Positions 18,180 to 27,240 are shown, counted from the stretch's first letter. The stretch: DNA of 64,000 bases from Ruminococcus sp. YRD2003 (GCA_900109435.1 FNZT01000006.1:124001-188000); one strand, 5' to 3'. Program-made: numbers and translations. Notes: generated by a model not told the origin, from the sequence alone.

Positions 18180-19535
18180 ATGAAAAATGATGAACTTAAC
18201 CTTGATCTGCTTGAAAATGCAGACGATAAAACACTAAAAAGGCTGTCAGAAGAGTACAGTGCGGTTACGGACAAGGACGTTTCCCGCCTGTACGTGAGAG
18301 CTGAAAAGCTCTATGATTCAAGAAAAAACGAACTCTGCCCTGAGCCGCAGGACACCGTTTCGGGAGTGGAGATATACCGACGTCCGCTGTGGCATAAGCT
18401 GCTTGCGGCGGCTTCTGTGCTTGTACTCGCTGCGGGAGCTGTCTCGGGCGGGGCTCTGCTGATACGTAATTTCAGCAGCCGTCCCGATGATTCGCTGACC
18501 GATATGACCGAACCCGAAACAGCCGCCTGCCAAAATATTGCTCCTTTCGGCGATATCTCCGCGGCAAGAGTACGTTTCACGGGCGCGGCTTACGTCCCTT
18601 ACCTTTATGAAGCGACTGCCGAGGAGGTCAGCGAGCTCGCTGAGGCGTTCAATCTCGCTGCGTGGGAGGAGATACCCGCTGACACTCCGCTCGGAGCAGA
18701 CGGCGAATCTGCCCTTGTTTACGTAAACTCGGACGGTCAGACCTTCAAACTTGTATTCTATCCCGACGGCACAGCCGACTGCGTTCATGATGACATCACG
18801 ACGAAGTACAAGGTGTCCGAGGTGGCGGTGTCTGCCGCATACGAAGCTGTCAACTCCGAGAATATCTACGACAGGCTCATTCCTTGCAGGTTCGATGACC
18901 TCACCGAAGACGGCGTCTGGAAGAACAACGAAGCACTTCCCGAGAAACTGTTCGATGAGCCCGCTCTACCCGAGGAACTTGAGGGCAAGTACATCATCGA
19001 CAACACGCCGCTTTACGATTTCGCATGGGATATCGAGGACGTCAGGAAAGACGCCGCTTATGCCGATAATATCATCATCGGCACCGTCGACAGCGTGAGC
19101 TTCAAGTCGCACGGCGGAACTGCCTACACGGCGATAGATATCATCGTATCTGAGGAAGCTGCTGGCAAAGTCAGCGCGGGCGAGCATCTCAGCTTGGGTA
19201 TTCTCGGCGGCTATGTCTCCATGAAAGAGAAAATGAGTGACCCCGGTGTTCAGGCACACGCCTCCCCTGACGGCTCAGAGCTGAAAGACTACGACGTCGA
19301 TAACACCTACTACCACGAGACAGTCGGCACGGGTCTGGTCCCGATTGTCGGCAGGGAATACGCTTTTCTGACACGCTCCGATGAAAACGGATGCAGCATC
19401 GTCGGCGAAGAATACGGTATACTCTACAAGTGCGACAACCTCTATATCTCGCACACAAGTATGGCATCAATAAACGAATTCTTCGACCTCGACGAACTGA
19501 GCTCCATGCTCGGCAAAGAGGACAGCCTCCGATAA
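18180..19535 (+). CDS. Single-pass membrane protein, putative anti-sigma partner
   Basis: 451 residues. The cytoplasmic N-terminus of about 75 residues (LLENADDKTLKRLSEEY, DVSRLYVRAEKLYD) is followed by one transmembrane segment (about 78-100, LLAAASVLVLAAGAVSGGALLI) and an extracytoplasmic region of about 350 residues. The layout and the 12-bp spacing from the sigma gene fit an anti-sigma factor, although no zinc HxxxCxxC motif is present. The outer region contains DNIIIGTVDSVSFKSHGGTAYTAIDIIVSEEAAG, a beta-barrel-like stretch seen in many secreted Firmicute proteins. Function is inferred from context; it could be a regulon member rather than the regulator. A terminator follows at 19540. Confidence 0.6.
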   Translation: MKNDELNLDLLENADDKTLKRLSEEYSAVTDKDVSRLYVRAEKLYDSRKNELCPEPQDTVSGVEIYRRPLWHKLLAAASVLVLAAGAVSGGALLIRNFSSRPDDSLTDMTEPETAACQNIAPFGDISAARVRFTGAAYVPYLYEATAEEVSELAEAFNLAAWEEIPADTPLGADGESALVYVNSDGQTFKLVFYPDGTADCVHDDITTKYKVSEVAVSAAYEAVNSENIYDRLIPCRFDDLTEDGVWKNNEALPEKLFDEPALPEELEGKYIIDNTPLYDFAWDIEDVRKDAAYADNIIIGTVDSVSFKSHGGTAYTAIDIIVSEEAAGKVSAGEHLSLGILGGYVSMKEKMSDPGVQAHASPDGSELKDYDVDNTYYHETVGTGLVPIVGREYAFLTRSDENGCSIVGEEYGILYKCDNLYISHTSMASINEFFDLDELSSMLGKEDSLR

Positions 19536-19539
19536 ATAC

Positions 19540-19577
19540 AAAAGCCATAGGGAAGATGATTCTTCCTTATGGCTTTT
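19540..19577. terminator. Bidirectional terminator
   Basis: AAAGCCATAGGGAAGA / TCTTCCTTATGGCTTT forms a long stem with TTTTTCT on the plus strand and a T-rich tail on the minus strand. It separates the convergent 18180-19535 and 19592-19819 genes. Confidence 0.8.
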
Positions 19578-19591
19578 TCTTTCGGATACGC

Positions 19592-19819
19592 TCACTTTTT
19601 CAGCAGTTTTGCAAGCTCCTGAAAGAGCTCGAGGTCGTTGTCGTTTATCTTTATGTTGGTTTTCATCGTCTGCCCCTGCGAGTTGGTGAGGGTCATCTCG
19701 ATGATACTGTCCTTGTCTACTGCTCCGCCTACTGCTCCGAGAAACATCAGGAACTTCGGATGGTCCTGACAGAAGGTCTCGAACAACGGCTTGAGCTTCA
19801 TCATTGCAAGTGGATTCAT
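19592..19819 (-). CDS. Small hypothetical protein (75 aa)
   Basis: 75 residues, start fixed by GGAGG upstream of the ATG at 19819. The sequence begins MNPLAMMKLKPLFETFCQDHPKF, has a short hydrophobic stretch (LMFLGAVGGAV), then a beta-hairpin-like SIIEMTLTNSQGQTMKTN and a Leu-rich C-terminal helix (NDLELFQELAKLLKK). I do not recognise the family. It is the last gene of the ApbE / NusG-II / Gx-transporter unit, with a 12-bp gap, and is probably co-transcribed. The fold looks complete, so a stray ORF is unlikely. Confidence 0.6.
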   Translation of the reverse strand: MNPLAMMKLKPLFETFCQDHPKFLMFLGAVGGAVDKDSIIEMTLTNSQGQTMKTNIKINDNDLELFQELAKLLKK

Positions 19820-19831
19820 TCTTTATCCTCC

Positions 19832-20341
19832 TTAGTCGTTTCGTTTTTTTCTCACGGGTATCAGGCGTTTCAGTACAAACTGCGCGCACAGTCCCGTGAA
19901 TAGTCCCGCAATACAGCCTGTGACTATGAGCGTCGGGTAGTGTACCAGCACCGCGGGCGACCTCGTAAGCACGAGCGCTGCGGATATTTGACCTGTATTG
20001 TGGAATATCGCTCCGAATACGCTGCACAGCCACAGCCAGTTCAGCGGTATGACCTTCTTCAGAAGCAGCATACCCGATATGCAGAGCAGTCCGCCTGCAA
20101 GACTGTATATTATCGCCGAAAAATTGCTGCTGAATATCGAGCCGAGCAATATCCTCGTAACAAGGAGCATCACGGCTTCATGCGCCCTGTAGCTGTACAC
20201 GGCATAGACTGTGAATATGTTCGCGAGCCCGAGCTTGACCCCCGGGATACTCGAGAGGTCGGGCAGGCGGAGCTCCACGATGAATATTATCAGAGCCGCC
20301 GCTGTCAGCAGCGAGAGCTCGGTAAGTCTCCTCGTCTTCAT
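19832..20341 (-). CDS. Gx transporter family membrane protein (HepS-I-like annotation)
   Basis: 169 residues with about five transmembrane segments, beginning LTELSLLTAAALIIFIVELRLP and including PGVKLGLANIFTVYAVY and GSIFSSNFSAIIYSLAGGLL. The GVKLGLANI signature and repeated Gly-rich helices match the Gx transporter family, often mislabelled heptaprenyl diphosphate synthase component I. The fold resembles the S components of ECF vitamin transporters, so small-molecule binding is plausible. It is encoded 1 bp after the NusG-domain-II gene in an operon with apbE. This pairing recurs beside flavin-dependent membrane redox systems, supporting a redox/flavin role (inference). Confidence 0.75.
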   Translation of the reverse strand: MKTRRLTELSLLTAAALIIFIVELRLPDLSSIPGVKLGLANIFTVYAVYSYRAHEAVMLLVTRILLGSIFSSNFSAIIYSLAGGLLCISGMLLLKKVIPLNWLWLCSVFGAIFHNTGQISAALVLTRSPAVLVHYPTLIVTGCIAGLFTGLCAQFVLKRLIPVRKKRND

Positions 20342-20342
20342 G

Positions 20343-20714
20343 TCAGCCTCCGTTCTTCGGCGGGTCGATGTACTTGATGACGAGTTTGTGCGGCAGACAT
20401 ACGATAGGCACGCCGTCAGAGAGCTCGCCTGTCTTTACGCAGGTCTTGTCAGGGCAGTCTGCTTCGGAGATACGAATAGTGTTGCCCTCATCTATCTCGA
20501 CGATATTGTAGCCGCCGTCGGGACTTTCTATGCGTATTTGCTGAGTCTGCTCGTCGTCGAAAGTCGCGAGGTCGAACGTGTAGAGTGTCTTGCCGTCCTG
20601 CGTTATCGCGACCCATGTACTATCAGACGGCAGCCGCAGATACAGCATTGCTGCAACAGCTCCAACGAATATCACTATTGCCGCCATGAGGCATATCTTC
20701 ACGCCCTTAGTCAC
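20343..20714 (-). CDS. NusG domain II-containing membrane-anchored protein
   Basis: 123 residues. One N-terminal transmembrane segment (about 6-26, KICLMAAIVIFVGAVAAMLYL) is followed by an extracytoplasmic beta domain (about 33-118), with ADCPDKTCVKTGELSDGVPIVCLPHKLVI typical of stand-alone NusG domain II proteins. The three Cys residues in CPDKTC and PIVCLP could form a disulphide or hold a cofactor. It overlaps the end of apbE by 8 bp and abuts the Gx-transporter gene. The same trio suggests a membrane redox unit in which ApbE flavinylates a partner. No flavinylation acceptor (FMN-binding domain) is visible in the window. Confidence 0.8.
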   Translation of the reverse strand: MTKGVKICLMAAIVIFVGAVAAMLYLRLPSDSTWVAITQDGKTLYTFDLATFDDEQTQQIRIESPDGGYNIVEIDEGNTIRISEADCPDKTCVKTGELSDGVPIVCLPHKLVIKYIDPPKNGG

Positions 20715-21747
20715 GCGCTATCACCTCCGAGGGCATATCGCTCATTATCTCAAGCTTGTCGGCAAGTCCATCCGTGTACAGGATTCGCGCGTCGTCCGTG
20801 ACGAGAACGGCGTCAACTTCTGTATGCCCGTTCAGGTAAGTCTGTGCCTTTTCAGTACCCATGACGAACAGTGCCGTCGAGAGTGCGTCACACCGCAAGC
20901 CCTCGCCGCCGATAATGGTCACGGAGACAAGTCCGTTGTCCGCAGGATAACCGTCCGAAGGGTCAATGATATGCCAGTAGTTCCTGCCGTCGTCAGCGGT
21001 GAAGCAGCGCTCATAATTGCCCGAGGTCACGACCGCCTTGTCCGAAATACTGACCACACACATATTCTCGTCCGTCGTGAACGGGTCTTTGATGCCGACA
21101 CGCCAGTCCGAGCCGTCGGGCTTGCTGCCGAGAGCCTGCACGTTACCGCCGAGGCTTATCATCGCCGACTTGACGCCGTTATCGCGAAATATCGCCATTA
21201 TCTCGTCACCTGTGTAGCCCTTGGCGAGGGCTCCGAGGTCTATCTTGCTGTCAGCGGGTATCTGCACAGTTGAGCCGTCAACGCTGATATCCTCGCCGCT
21301 GACTCTTTCCAGCAGCCGTGCTATCGCCGCAGCGTCGGGTACGTGATACTCACCCGTGGTGAAGCCCCACTCTGTGAGCACGGGATATACGCTGATATCC
21401 AAGGCTCCGTCGGTGTCGCGCCAGTATGAGGCTCCAGCCCCTACGAGCAGAGCAGTGTCGTGCGAGACCTCGACCTCCGCGCCGTTTGCTCTGTTAATTC
21501 GAGCGATGTCGCTGTTCTGAGAAGTGACTGAGAGCTCGGCTTCGAGCTCGTGTATGCGCTCCTCTGCGGAATCAAGCGCTTTCGCGGCGCCATCTCCGTA
21601 CGCCTTCATCGTCATGAAGGTGTCCATTGCGAACACATCGCGCTCGGCAGATTGAGTCGGCTGTAAAGACCTGCATGAGGTCGTGCATATCAGCACTGCA
21701 AGAAGCGGTGCGATAATAATTGAGTGTTTCAATTGCGTTCCTTTCAA
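20707..21747 (-). CDS. apbE: FAD:protein FMN transferase (ApbE), lipoprotein
   Basis: 346 residues. Lipoprotein-like signal 1-25 (ending CTTSC). The ApbE fold runs about 38-335, with MDTFMTMKAYG at the start, the active-site segment KIDLGALAKGYTGDEI, SLGGNVQALGSKPDG, and the C-terminal ALSTALFVMG helix. The enzyme transfers FMN from FAD to a Thr in acceptor proteins, covalently flavinylating membrane redox proteins on the outer face. It heads a four-gene unit with NusG-domain-II and Gx-transporter genes. Rnf or other electron-transfer acceptors are not in the window. Confidence in family is high; the acceptor is unknown. Confidence 0.92.
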   Translation of the reverse strand: MKGTQLKHSIIIAPLLAVLICTTSCRSLQPTQSAERDVFAMDTFMTMKAYGDGAAKALDSAEERIHELEAELSVTSQNSDIARINRANGAEVEVSHDTALLVGAGASYWRDTDGALDISVYPVLTEWGFTTGEYHVPDAAAIARLLERVSGEDISVDGSTVQIPADSKIDLGALAKGYTGDEIMAIFRDNGVKSAMISLGGNVQALGSKPDGSDWRVGIKDPFTTDENMCVVSISDKAVVTSGNYERCFTADDGRNYWHIIDPSDGYPADNGLVSVTIIGGEGLRCDALSTALFVMGTEKAQTYLNGHTEVDAVLVTDDARILYTDGLADKLEIMSDMPSEVIARD

Positions 21748-21807
21748 GTTAGGATGATATAACTGATTGTTCAGTATAACGGGCGAACGATGTCCGCCCG
21801 TATTCTA

Positions 21808-23328
21808 TTATTTTGCAAGCAACGACTTTCCTGTCATCTCAGCAGGCTGTGGAACTCCCATTATATCGAGCATCGTAGGTGCAAGGTCTGCGAGCACGCC
21901 GCCATCTGTGAGCTTGCCCTCTACGCCTACTGCGATGAGCGGCACCTGATTCGTGGTGTGTGCCGTGAACGGGCTTCCGTCGGGCTCCATCATCTTGTCG
22001 GCGTTGCCGTGGTCGGCTGTGATAAGCGCCGCGCCGCCCTTTGCGAGTATCTTGTCGACCATGCGTCCCACGCACTCGTCAACAGCCTCGACCGCTTTTA
22101 CTGCGGCGTCGAATATGCCTGTATGGCCTACCATGTCGCAGTTAGCATAGTTGAGTATGATAACGTCATACTTATCGGAGTCGATAGCCTCGCATACAGC
22201 GTCGCATACCTCATATGCGCTCATCTCGGGCTTGAGGTCAAAGGTGGGCACGTCGGGAGACTTGATAAGTATCCTGTCCTCTCCCTCGAACTGCTTCTCT
22301 TCGCCGCCGTTGAAGAAGAATGTTACGTGTGCGTACTTCTGTGTCTCGGCGATTCGGAGCTGAGTCTTGCCGAGCTTTGCAAGATACTCGCCCATTGTCA
22401 TGGTGAGCTGCTCGGGGGGATATGCAACAGACACATTAGGCATGGTAGCATCGTACTGTGCCATGCACACGAAGTTCACGGGGAAGAAACCGTTCCTGCG
22501 CTCGAAGCCCTTGAATTCGGGGTCTACGAAGGAGCGGGTTATCTGTCTTGCACGGTCGGGGCGGAAGTTGAAGAAGATGATGCTGTCGTCAGCCTTTATC
22601 TGCGCTCCGCCTGCAATAACTGTCGGGAGCATGAACTCGTCCGTAACTTCGTTAGCGTAGGAGTTCCTGATAGCCTGTACGGGGTCGGTCTCCTGCACGC
22701 CCTCGCCGTAAACAAGCGCTGCGTATGCCTTCTCGACTCTGTCCCATGCGTTGTCTCTGTCCATTGCGTAGAAGCGTCCCGAGATAGTTGCTATCCTGCC
22801 GAGACCTATCTTGCCGAGCTCTGCAACGGTCTCCTCCATGTACTCTGCCGCTGACAACGGAGGTACGTCACGTCCGTCGAGGAAGGCATGGATGTAGACC
22901 TTGTCGAGACCGTTCTTCTTTGCCATTTCAACGATGCCGAAGAGGTGCTCCATATGGCTGTGAACACCGCCGGGAGAGAGAAGTCCCATAAGGTGCAGAG
23001 CACTGCCCTTTGCCTTGCAGCTGTTCATAGCATCGAGGATAGCCTTGTTATTGAAGAAAGTGCCGTCCTTGATGTCCTTGGATATCTTGACGAGCATCTG
23101 GTAGACAATGCGTCCCGCGCCGATGTTGGTGTGACCTACCTCGGAGTTGCCCATCTGTCCGTCGGGCAGACCTACGTCAAGTCCGCTCGCGCCAATGAGT
23201 GTGTGCGGGCACTCGGCGAAGTATTTATCGAGGTTCGGCTTCTTTGCGGCAGCAATAGCGTTGCCGTATGTATCGGGGTTGTAGCCGAAGCCGTCCATGA
23301 TTATAAGTGCTACGGGTTTTTTTGACAT
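21808..23328 (-). CDS. gpmI: 2,3-bisphosphoglycerate-independent phosphoglycerate mutase
   Basis: 506 residues from the ATG at 23328, preceded by AAAGGAT; an in-frame ATG seven codons earlier lacks a ribosome site. It interconverts 3- and 2-phosphoglycerate in lower glycolysis using Mn ions and a phosphoserine intermediate. Alkaline-phosphatase-type metal sites include ALIIMDGFG at the N-terminus and TADHGNADKM near the C-terminus. The catalytic Ser lies in GNSEVGHTNIGAGR (about residue 62). Length is normal for the family. It is the last gene of a pgk / 78-aa / tpiA / gpmI cluster on the minus strand. Confidence 0.97.
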   Translation of the reverse strand: MSKKPVALIIMDGFGYNPDTYGNAIAAAKKPNLDKYFAECPHTLIGASGLDVGLPDGQMGNSEVGHTNIGAGRIVYQMLVKISKDIKDGTFFNNKAILDAMNSCKAKGSALHLMGLLSPGGVHSHMEHLFGIVEMAKKNGLDKVYIHAFLDGRDVPPLSAAEYMEETVAELGKIGLGRIATISGRFYAMDRDNAWDRVEKAYAALVYGEGVQETDPVQAIRNSYANEVTDEFMLPTVIAGGAQIKADDSIIFFNFRPDRARQITRSFVDPEFKGFERRNGFFPVNFVCMAQYDATMPNVSVAYPPEQLTMTMGEYLAKLGKTQLRIAETQKYAHVTFFFNGGEEKQFEGEDRILIKSPDVPTFDLKPEMSAYEVCDAVCEAIDSDKYDVIILNYANCDMVGHTGIFDAAVKAVEAVDECVGRMVDKILAKGGAALITADHGNADKMMEPDGSPFTAHTTNQVPLIAVGVEGKLTDGGVLADLAPTMLDIMGVPQPAEMTGKSLLAK

Positions 23329-23397
23329 TTGAATTATCCTTTCATTCAAACTCAGGGGCGGAGTATCTCCGCCCGCTGAAATGTTTGTTGTTTAAGA

Positions 23398-24174
23398 TCA
23401 GCCGTTTACAGCAGCCTGAACGATAACGTTGAAGTCCTCAGCCTTGAGGGAAGCGCCGCCGATAAGACCACCGTCGATGTTGGGCTTTGCAAGAAGCTCT
23501 GCTGCATTCTTTGCGTTCATCGAGCCGCCGTACTGGATAGTTACAGCGTCAGCAGTAGCCTGATCGAAGAGCTTTGCGAGCTGTGCACGGATGAATCCGC
23601 ATACCTCCTCAGCCTGATCGGGGGTAGCTGTGAGACCTGTGCCGATCGCCCATACAGGCTCGTATGCGATAACTACGTTCTTTACCTGCTCTGCTGTGAG
23701 TGACCAGAGGTCGAGCTTGATCTGACGAGCGATTACTTCCTCTGTGATGTTGCACTCGCGCTCCCACTTGAGCTCGCCTACACATACGATGGGCTTGAGA
23801 CCTGCCTCGAGAGCTGCAATAGTTCTCTTGTTGACCGTCTCGTCAGTCTCGCCGAAGTACTGTCTTCTCTCGCTGTGACCGATAACTACGTACTCAACGC
23901 CAAGCTCTGTGAGCATATCAGCGGAGATCTCGCCTGTGAATGCGCCGCTCTTCTCGAAGTGAACGTTCTCGGCACCGATCTTTACATTGCTGCCTGCTGT
24001 TGTGTTGATAGCTGTCTCAAGGTTTGTGAAGGGTACGCAAGCGATAACTTCAATCTTGCCCTCAGCGTTTGCTACGAGGGGCTTGATAGCCTCGAGAAGT
24101 GCCTTTGCCTCGGGACGGGTCTTGTTCATCTTCCAGTTGCCTGCGATGATTGCTTTTCTTAATGACTTGTTCAT
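23398..24174 (-). CDS. tpiA: Triosephosphate isomerase
   Basis: 258 residues, standard length. N-terminal AGNWKMNKT contains the catalytic Lys; VVIGHSERRQYFGE carries the electrophilic His; VIAYEPVWAIGTG carries the catalytic Glu at the start of flexible loop 6; and GGSMNAKNAAEL and GGLIGGASLK form the phosphate-binding loops. It interconverts dihydroxyacetone phosphate and glyceraldehyde 3-phosphate. It lies between a 78-residue membrane protein gene and gpmI in the glycolytic cluster, with AGGAGAAA just before the ATG. Its codon choice is cleaner than that of the accessory genes, as expected for a highly expressed gene. Confidence 0.98.
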   Translation of the reverse strand: MNKSLRKAIIAGNWKMNKTRPEAKALLEAIKPLVANAEGKIEVIACVPFTNLETAINTTAGSNVKIGAENVHFEKSGAFTGEISADMLTELGVEYVVIGHSERRQYFGETDETVNKRTIAALEAGLKPIVCVGELKWERECNITEEVIARQIKLDLWSLTAEQVKNVVIAYEPVWAIGTGLTATPDQAEEVCGFIRAQLAKLFDQATADAVTIQYGGSMNAKNAAELLAKPNIDGGLIGGASLKAEDFNVIVQAAVNG

Positions 24175-24199
24175 GGGTATTTTCTCCTTTATTTATGAT

Positions 24200-24436
24200 T
24201 TACTTCTTTTTCTTGTGCTTGCCTTTTTGGCATTTCTCTTCCTCAGCCTCATATGTAACGGCTGAATTATTGCAGCCGACAGAGAAGCTTTTCTTCGGTG
24301 AGAAGATGAATCCGAGAACTATGCCGAGAAGGAAGCAGCATATGGCAAAAAGCCACATTGAAAGAGCATTCTTCTGAAGCTCTGCGGTAAACTCCTTGAA
24401 GGAGGCGCAGTCACAATTACAAGTTAACTTTTTCAT
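24200..24436 (-). CDS. Small single-pass membrane protein in the glycolytic cluster
   Basis: 78 residues. The Cys-rich N-terminus (KKLTCNCDCASFKEF) is followed by one transmembrane segment (about 29-47, LFAICCFLLGIVLGFIF), then a short polar tail ending KCQKGKHKKKK. The ATG at 24436 has AAGGAGAAA upstream, and the gene fits tightly between pgk and tpiA on the same strand, so it is probably translated. I do not recognise a family. The CxCxC motif could bind metal. Why it would be co-transcribed with glycolysis is unknown. Confidence 0.7.
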   Translation of the reverse strand: MKKLTCNCDCASFKEFTAELQKNALSMWLFAICCFLLGIVLGFIFSPKKSFSVGCNNSAVTYEAEEEKCQKGKHKKKK

Positions 24437-24550
24437 AGTTTTTCTCCTTTATCGCAACAGGGGCGAATATTCCTATCCGCCCCGATCACTTTTCTTTTCA
24501 GAACACTGTTGATGCGCGGCGATAAACTATATGTTTATTATCCGTGCTTC

Positions 24551-25771
24551 TTACTTTTCAGCGATAGCTGCTACACCGGGAAGCACCTTGCCCTCGAGGT
24601 ACTCGAGAGAAGCGCCGCCGCCTGTTGAAATGTGGCTCATCTTGTCTGCAAAGCCGAGCTGGATAGCTGCTGTTGCGGAATCGCCGCCGCCGATGATAGT
24701 TGTAGCGTCAGCCTCGGCAAGTGCCTCGCATACTGCTACTGTGCCCTTCTTGAGTGTGGGATTCTCGAAAACGCCCATAGGTCCGTTCCATACGACTGTC
24801 TTTGCGGACTTTGCAGCCTCTGCGAAGATAGCAGCTGTCTTGGGTCCGATGTCAAGGCCCATCTTGTCAGCGGGTATCTTGTCAGCGTCAACGTACTCAA
24901 CGGAGATCTCAGCGTCGATGGGATCAGGGAAGGAAGCAGCAATAGCTGTATCAACGGGGAGAAGTATCTTCTTGCCGAGCTTCTCAGCCTTAGCGAGCAT
25001 CTCCTTGCAGTAGTCGAGCTTCTCGTCATCAACGAGCGACTTACCGATAGAACCGCCCTGTGCCTTGATGAATGTGTAAGCCATACCGCCGCCGATAATG
25101 AGTGTGTCGCACTTCTCAAGGAGGTTGGAGATAACGTTGAGCTTGTCAGCTACCTTAGCGCCGCCGAGGATAGCCACGAAGGGTCTCTCGGGATCCTCTA
25201 CCGCATTGCCGAGGTACTGTATCTCTTTCTGCATGAGGTAGCCTACAGCTGTCTCCTTAACGTAAGCAGTAACGCCTGCTGTTGAAGCATGAGCACGGTG
25301 AGCAGAACCGAAAGCGTCCATTACGAATACTTCGCCGTCAACGAGAGCTGCGAGCTCCTTGGAGAACTCCTCGCCGTTCTTTGTCTCCTCGTTGCCGCGG
25401 AAACGTGTGTTCTCGAGAACAACTATCTCGCCGTCCTTCATCTCGGCAACAGCCTTCTTTGCGTTCTCGCCAACTACTGTGTCGTCAGCGGCAAAAGTAA
25501 CCTTTGTGTTTACGAGCTCTGCAAGTCTTGCAGCAGCGGGAGCGAGAGAGAACTTAGCCTCGGGTCCGTTCTTGGGCTTGCCGAGATGTGAGCAGAGAAC
25601 TACCTTCGCACCGTTCTCAACGAGCTTGTTGATAGTGGGAAGTGCAGCCTGTATACGGTTGTCATTCGTGATAACGCCGTCCTTCATGGGAACGTTGAAA
25701 TCTACTCTTACGAGCACCTTTCTGCCCTTTACGTTGATGTCTTCTACAGTCACCTTGTTTAATCCTGCCAT
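24551..25771 (-). CDS. pgk: Phosphoglycerate kinase
   Basis: 406 residues, full length. N-terminal [14 protein letters not shown] and SHLGKPKNG bind 3-phosphoglycerate; [12 protein letters not shown], the helix region [15 protein letters not shown], and [10 protein letters not shown] form the nucleotide site. It makes ATP from 1,3-bisphosphoglycerate. It heads the cluster pgk / 78-aa protein / tpiA / gpmI. The 265-bp region upstream (25772-26036) is AT-rich; it holds a TATAAT-like hexamer on the minus strand near 25832-25837 with no clear -35, plus the plus-strand promoter of the next gene. Confidence 0.98.
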   Translation of the reverse strand: MAGLNKVTVEDINVKGRKVLVRVDFNVPMKDGVITNDNRIQAALPTINKLVENGAKVVLCSHLGKPKNGPEAKFSLAPAAARLAELVNTKVTFAADDTVVGENAKKAVAEMKDGEIVVLENTRFRGNEETKNGEEFSKELAALVDGEVFVMDAFGSAHRAHASTAGVTAYVKETAVGYLMQKEIQYLGNAVEDPERPFVAILGGAKVADKLNVISNLLEKCDTLIIGGGMAYTFIKAQGGSIGKSLVDDEKLDYCKEMLAKAEKLGKKILLPVDTAIAASFPDPIDAEISVEYVDADKIPADKMGLDIGPKTAAIFAEAAKSAKTVVWNGPMGVFENPTLKKGTVAVCEALAEADATTIIGGGDSATAAIQLGFADKMSHISTGGGASLEYLEGKVLPGVAAIAEK

Positions 25772-25962
25772 TGGTATGACGTCCTTTCATTTTAAAATAA
25801 ACGATTTCAGTAGGTTGTTAAAATCATAACGATTATACCAACACTACTATATTGTACACTATTTCAAGTTTTTTTTCAAGTCTTTTCCTATATTTTTTTC
25901 TTAATATTATGTTAAGAGCGCAACATTCGCACAATTATCGGTCAGAACAGGCGGAATCCCTC

Positions 25963-25991
25963 TTGACAACCGCGCCTCATCGTGCTACAAT
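25963..25991 (+). promoter_or_regulatory. Promoter of the 26037 gene / trpC unit
   Basis: TTGACA (25963-25968), 17-bp spacer, TACAAT (25986-25991). Confidence 0.75.
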
Positions 25992-26036
25992 AGCACCATA
26001 GCAGATTTTGTCGTTTTTTGTCGGGAGGAATGCTCT

Positions 26037-26438
26037 ATGCCTAAATGTTTGAGGATCATACCGCGGGCAAAGCTCACCCGCATCGCTGACCTTACCAAAA
26101 GCACTCCCGAATGGAATGAGCATCTCAAGCTGCTCTCCGCAGAGGGCTGCCTCTGCATTATGCAGGGCGAGGACGACCCTCCCGATAAATTCTACCTCGT
26201 ACTCTTCGATTACCCAAACCGCTTCCGCAGCTTTTCGGGCGAGCTCGAGGAGACAGACAGTGAGATAAGGCTCATTACCAAGGATACAGGCTACGTTTTT
26301 ACTGTGACAGACTTTGAAATGACCAAGGAAAAAGGCGAGTTCCTCCGCGGACAGCTCAGCTCGCTGCTGACACTGCTCGAGGCTGAAAACGCTATCAGCA
26401 AATATCTCAATAACGATAATACTAATGATAACAGGTGA
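26037..26438 (+). CDS. Hypothetical protein (133 aa) upstream of trpC
   Basis: 133 residues, start fixed by GGGAGGA before the ATG at 26037. Predicted soluble alpha/beta protein: N-terminal helix AKLTRIADLTKSTPEWNEHLKLL, strands CLCIMQGED and FYLVLFDYP, SEIRLITKDTGYVFTVTDF, then a C-terminal helix ending LLEAENAISKYLNND. I do not recognise a domain. Its stop (26436-26438) is six bases before the trpC ATG, so the two are translationally coupled. No tryptophan-pathway motif is visible, so the link to trpC may be only transcriptional. Confidence 0.65.
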   Translation: MPKCLRIIPRAKLTRIADLTKSTPEWNEHLKLLSAEGCLCIMQGEDDPPDKFYLVLFDYPNRFRSFSGELEETDSEIRLITKDTGYVFTVTDFEMTKEKGEFLRGQLSSLLTLLEAENAISKYLNNDNTNDNR

Positions 26439-26443
26439 TACCA

Positions 26444-27226
26444 ATGAACATACTTGAAGAACTTTCCGCTGCTACCCGTGAGCGCGTCGAGACCTCGAAG
26501 CGGCTCATTTCTGCCGATGAGATGAAGTATATGGCTCTGTCCATGCAGGACGATACGTTCGATTTCGAGATCGCCCTCTCCAAAAAAGGGCTCTCGTTCA
26601 TAGCCGAATGCAAGAGAGCTATGCCTACGATCGGGACCATAGCCGAAGGTCACCACATCGTGGATACAGCCAATGAGCTTGAAAATGCCGGCGCAGACTG
26701 CATTTCAGTCGTTACCGAGCCAATAGGCTTCAACGGCTGCCGTGACCATCTCCGCCTTATCGTAAATGAGGTATCCATCCCCTGCCTCCGCAAGGAAGCT
26801 GTCGTGGACGAATACATGATCTATGAATCAAAGATAATCGGCGCTAAGGCTGTGCTGCTCATACCTTCACTTATCAGCGACGATGATTTCAGAAGTTATA
26901 TCGCTATTTGCGATTCTCTCGGCTTATCGGCATTTGTCGAGTGCTGCTCCGAAGAGGACATCAAGCGCGCACTCTCGGCGGGTTCACGCATAATTACCGT
27001 AGACAATCGTAACCTCACCGACTTCTCAATAGACCACGAGAGATGCATTCGTCTGCGTGACACTGTTCCGTCGGACGTTATCTACGTAGCGGAGGGCGGT
27101 ATCTCCACTCCCGAGCAGATTGCCCGTCTGCGTGAGGTGAACGTTGACGCCGTTATCGTCGGCACCGCTCTCATGCAGGCTGAGGACAGAACTGCAAAGC
27201 TCCATGAGCTGAAAGGCAGAAGATAA
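26444..27226 (+). CDS. trpC: Indole-3-glycerol phosphate synthase (stand-alone)
   Basis: 260 residues from the ATG at 26444, which has AGGTGAT upstream; a GTG three codons earlier is possible. TIM-barrel signatures are intact: SFIAECKRAMPTIGTI (catalytic Lys), ADCISVVTEPIGFNG, IPCLRKEAVVDEYMIYES, ISAGSRIITVDNRNLTDFSID-like strand/loop segments, and VAEGGIS with DAVIVGTALM at the phosphate site. It closes the indole ring in tryptophan synthesis. No other trp gene is present, so it is detached from the usual operon. It may have moved, or been retained for a salvage step. The leading gene of unknown function is co-transcribed. Confidence 0.9.
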   Translation: MNILEELSAATRERVETSKRLISADEMKYMALSMQDDTFDFEIALSKKGLSFIAECKRAMPTIGTIAEGHHIVDTANELENAGADCISVVTEPIGFNGCRDHLRLIVNEVSIPCLRKEAVVDEYMIYESKIIGAKAVLLIPSLISDDDFRSYIAICDSLGLSAFVECCSEEDIKRALSAGSRIITVDNRNLTDFSIDHERCIRLRDTVPSDVIYVAEGGISTPEQIARLREVNVDAVIVGTALMQAEDRTAKLHELKGRR

Positions 27227-27240
27227 TATTATCCGACAAA

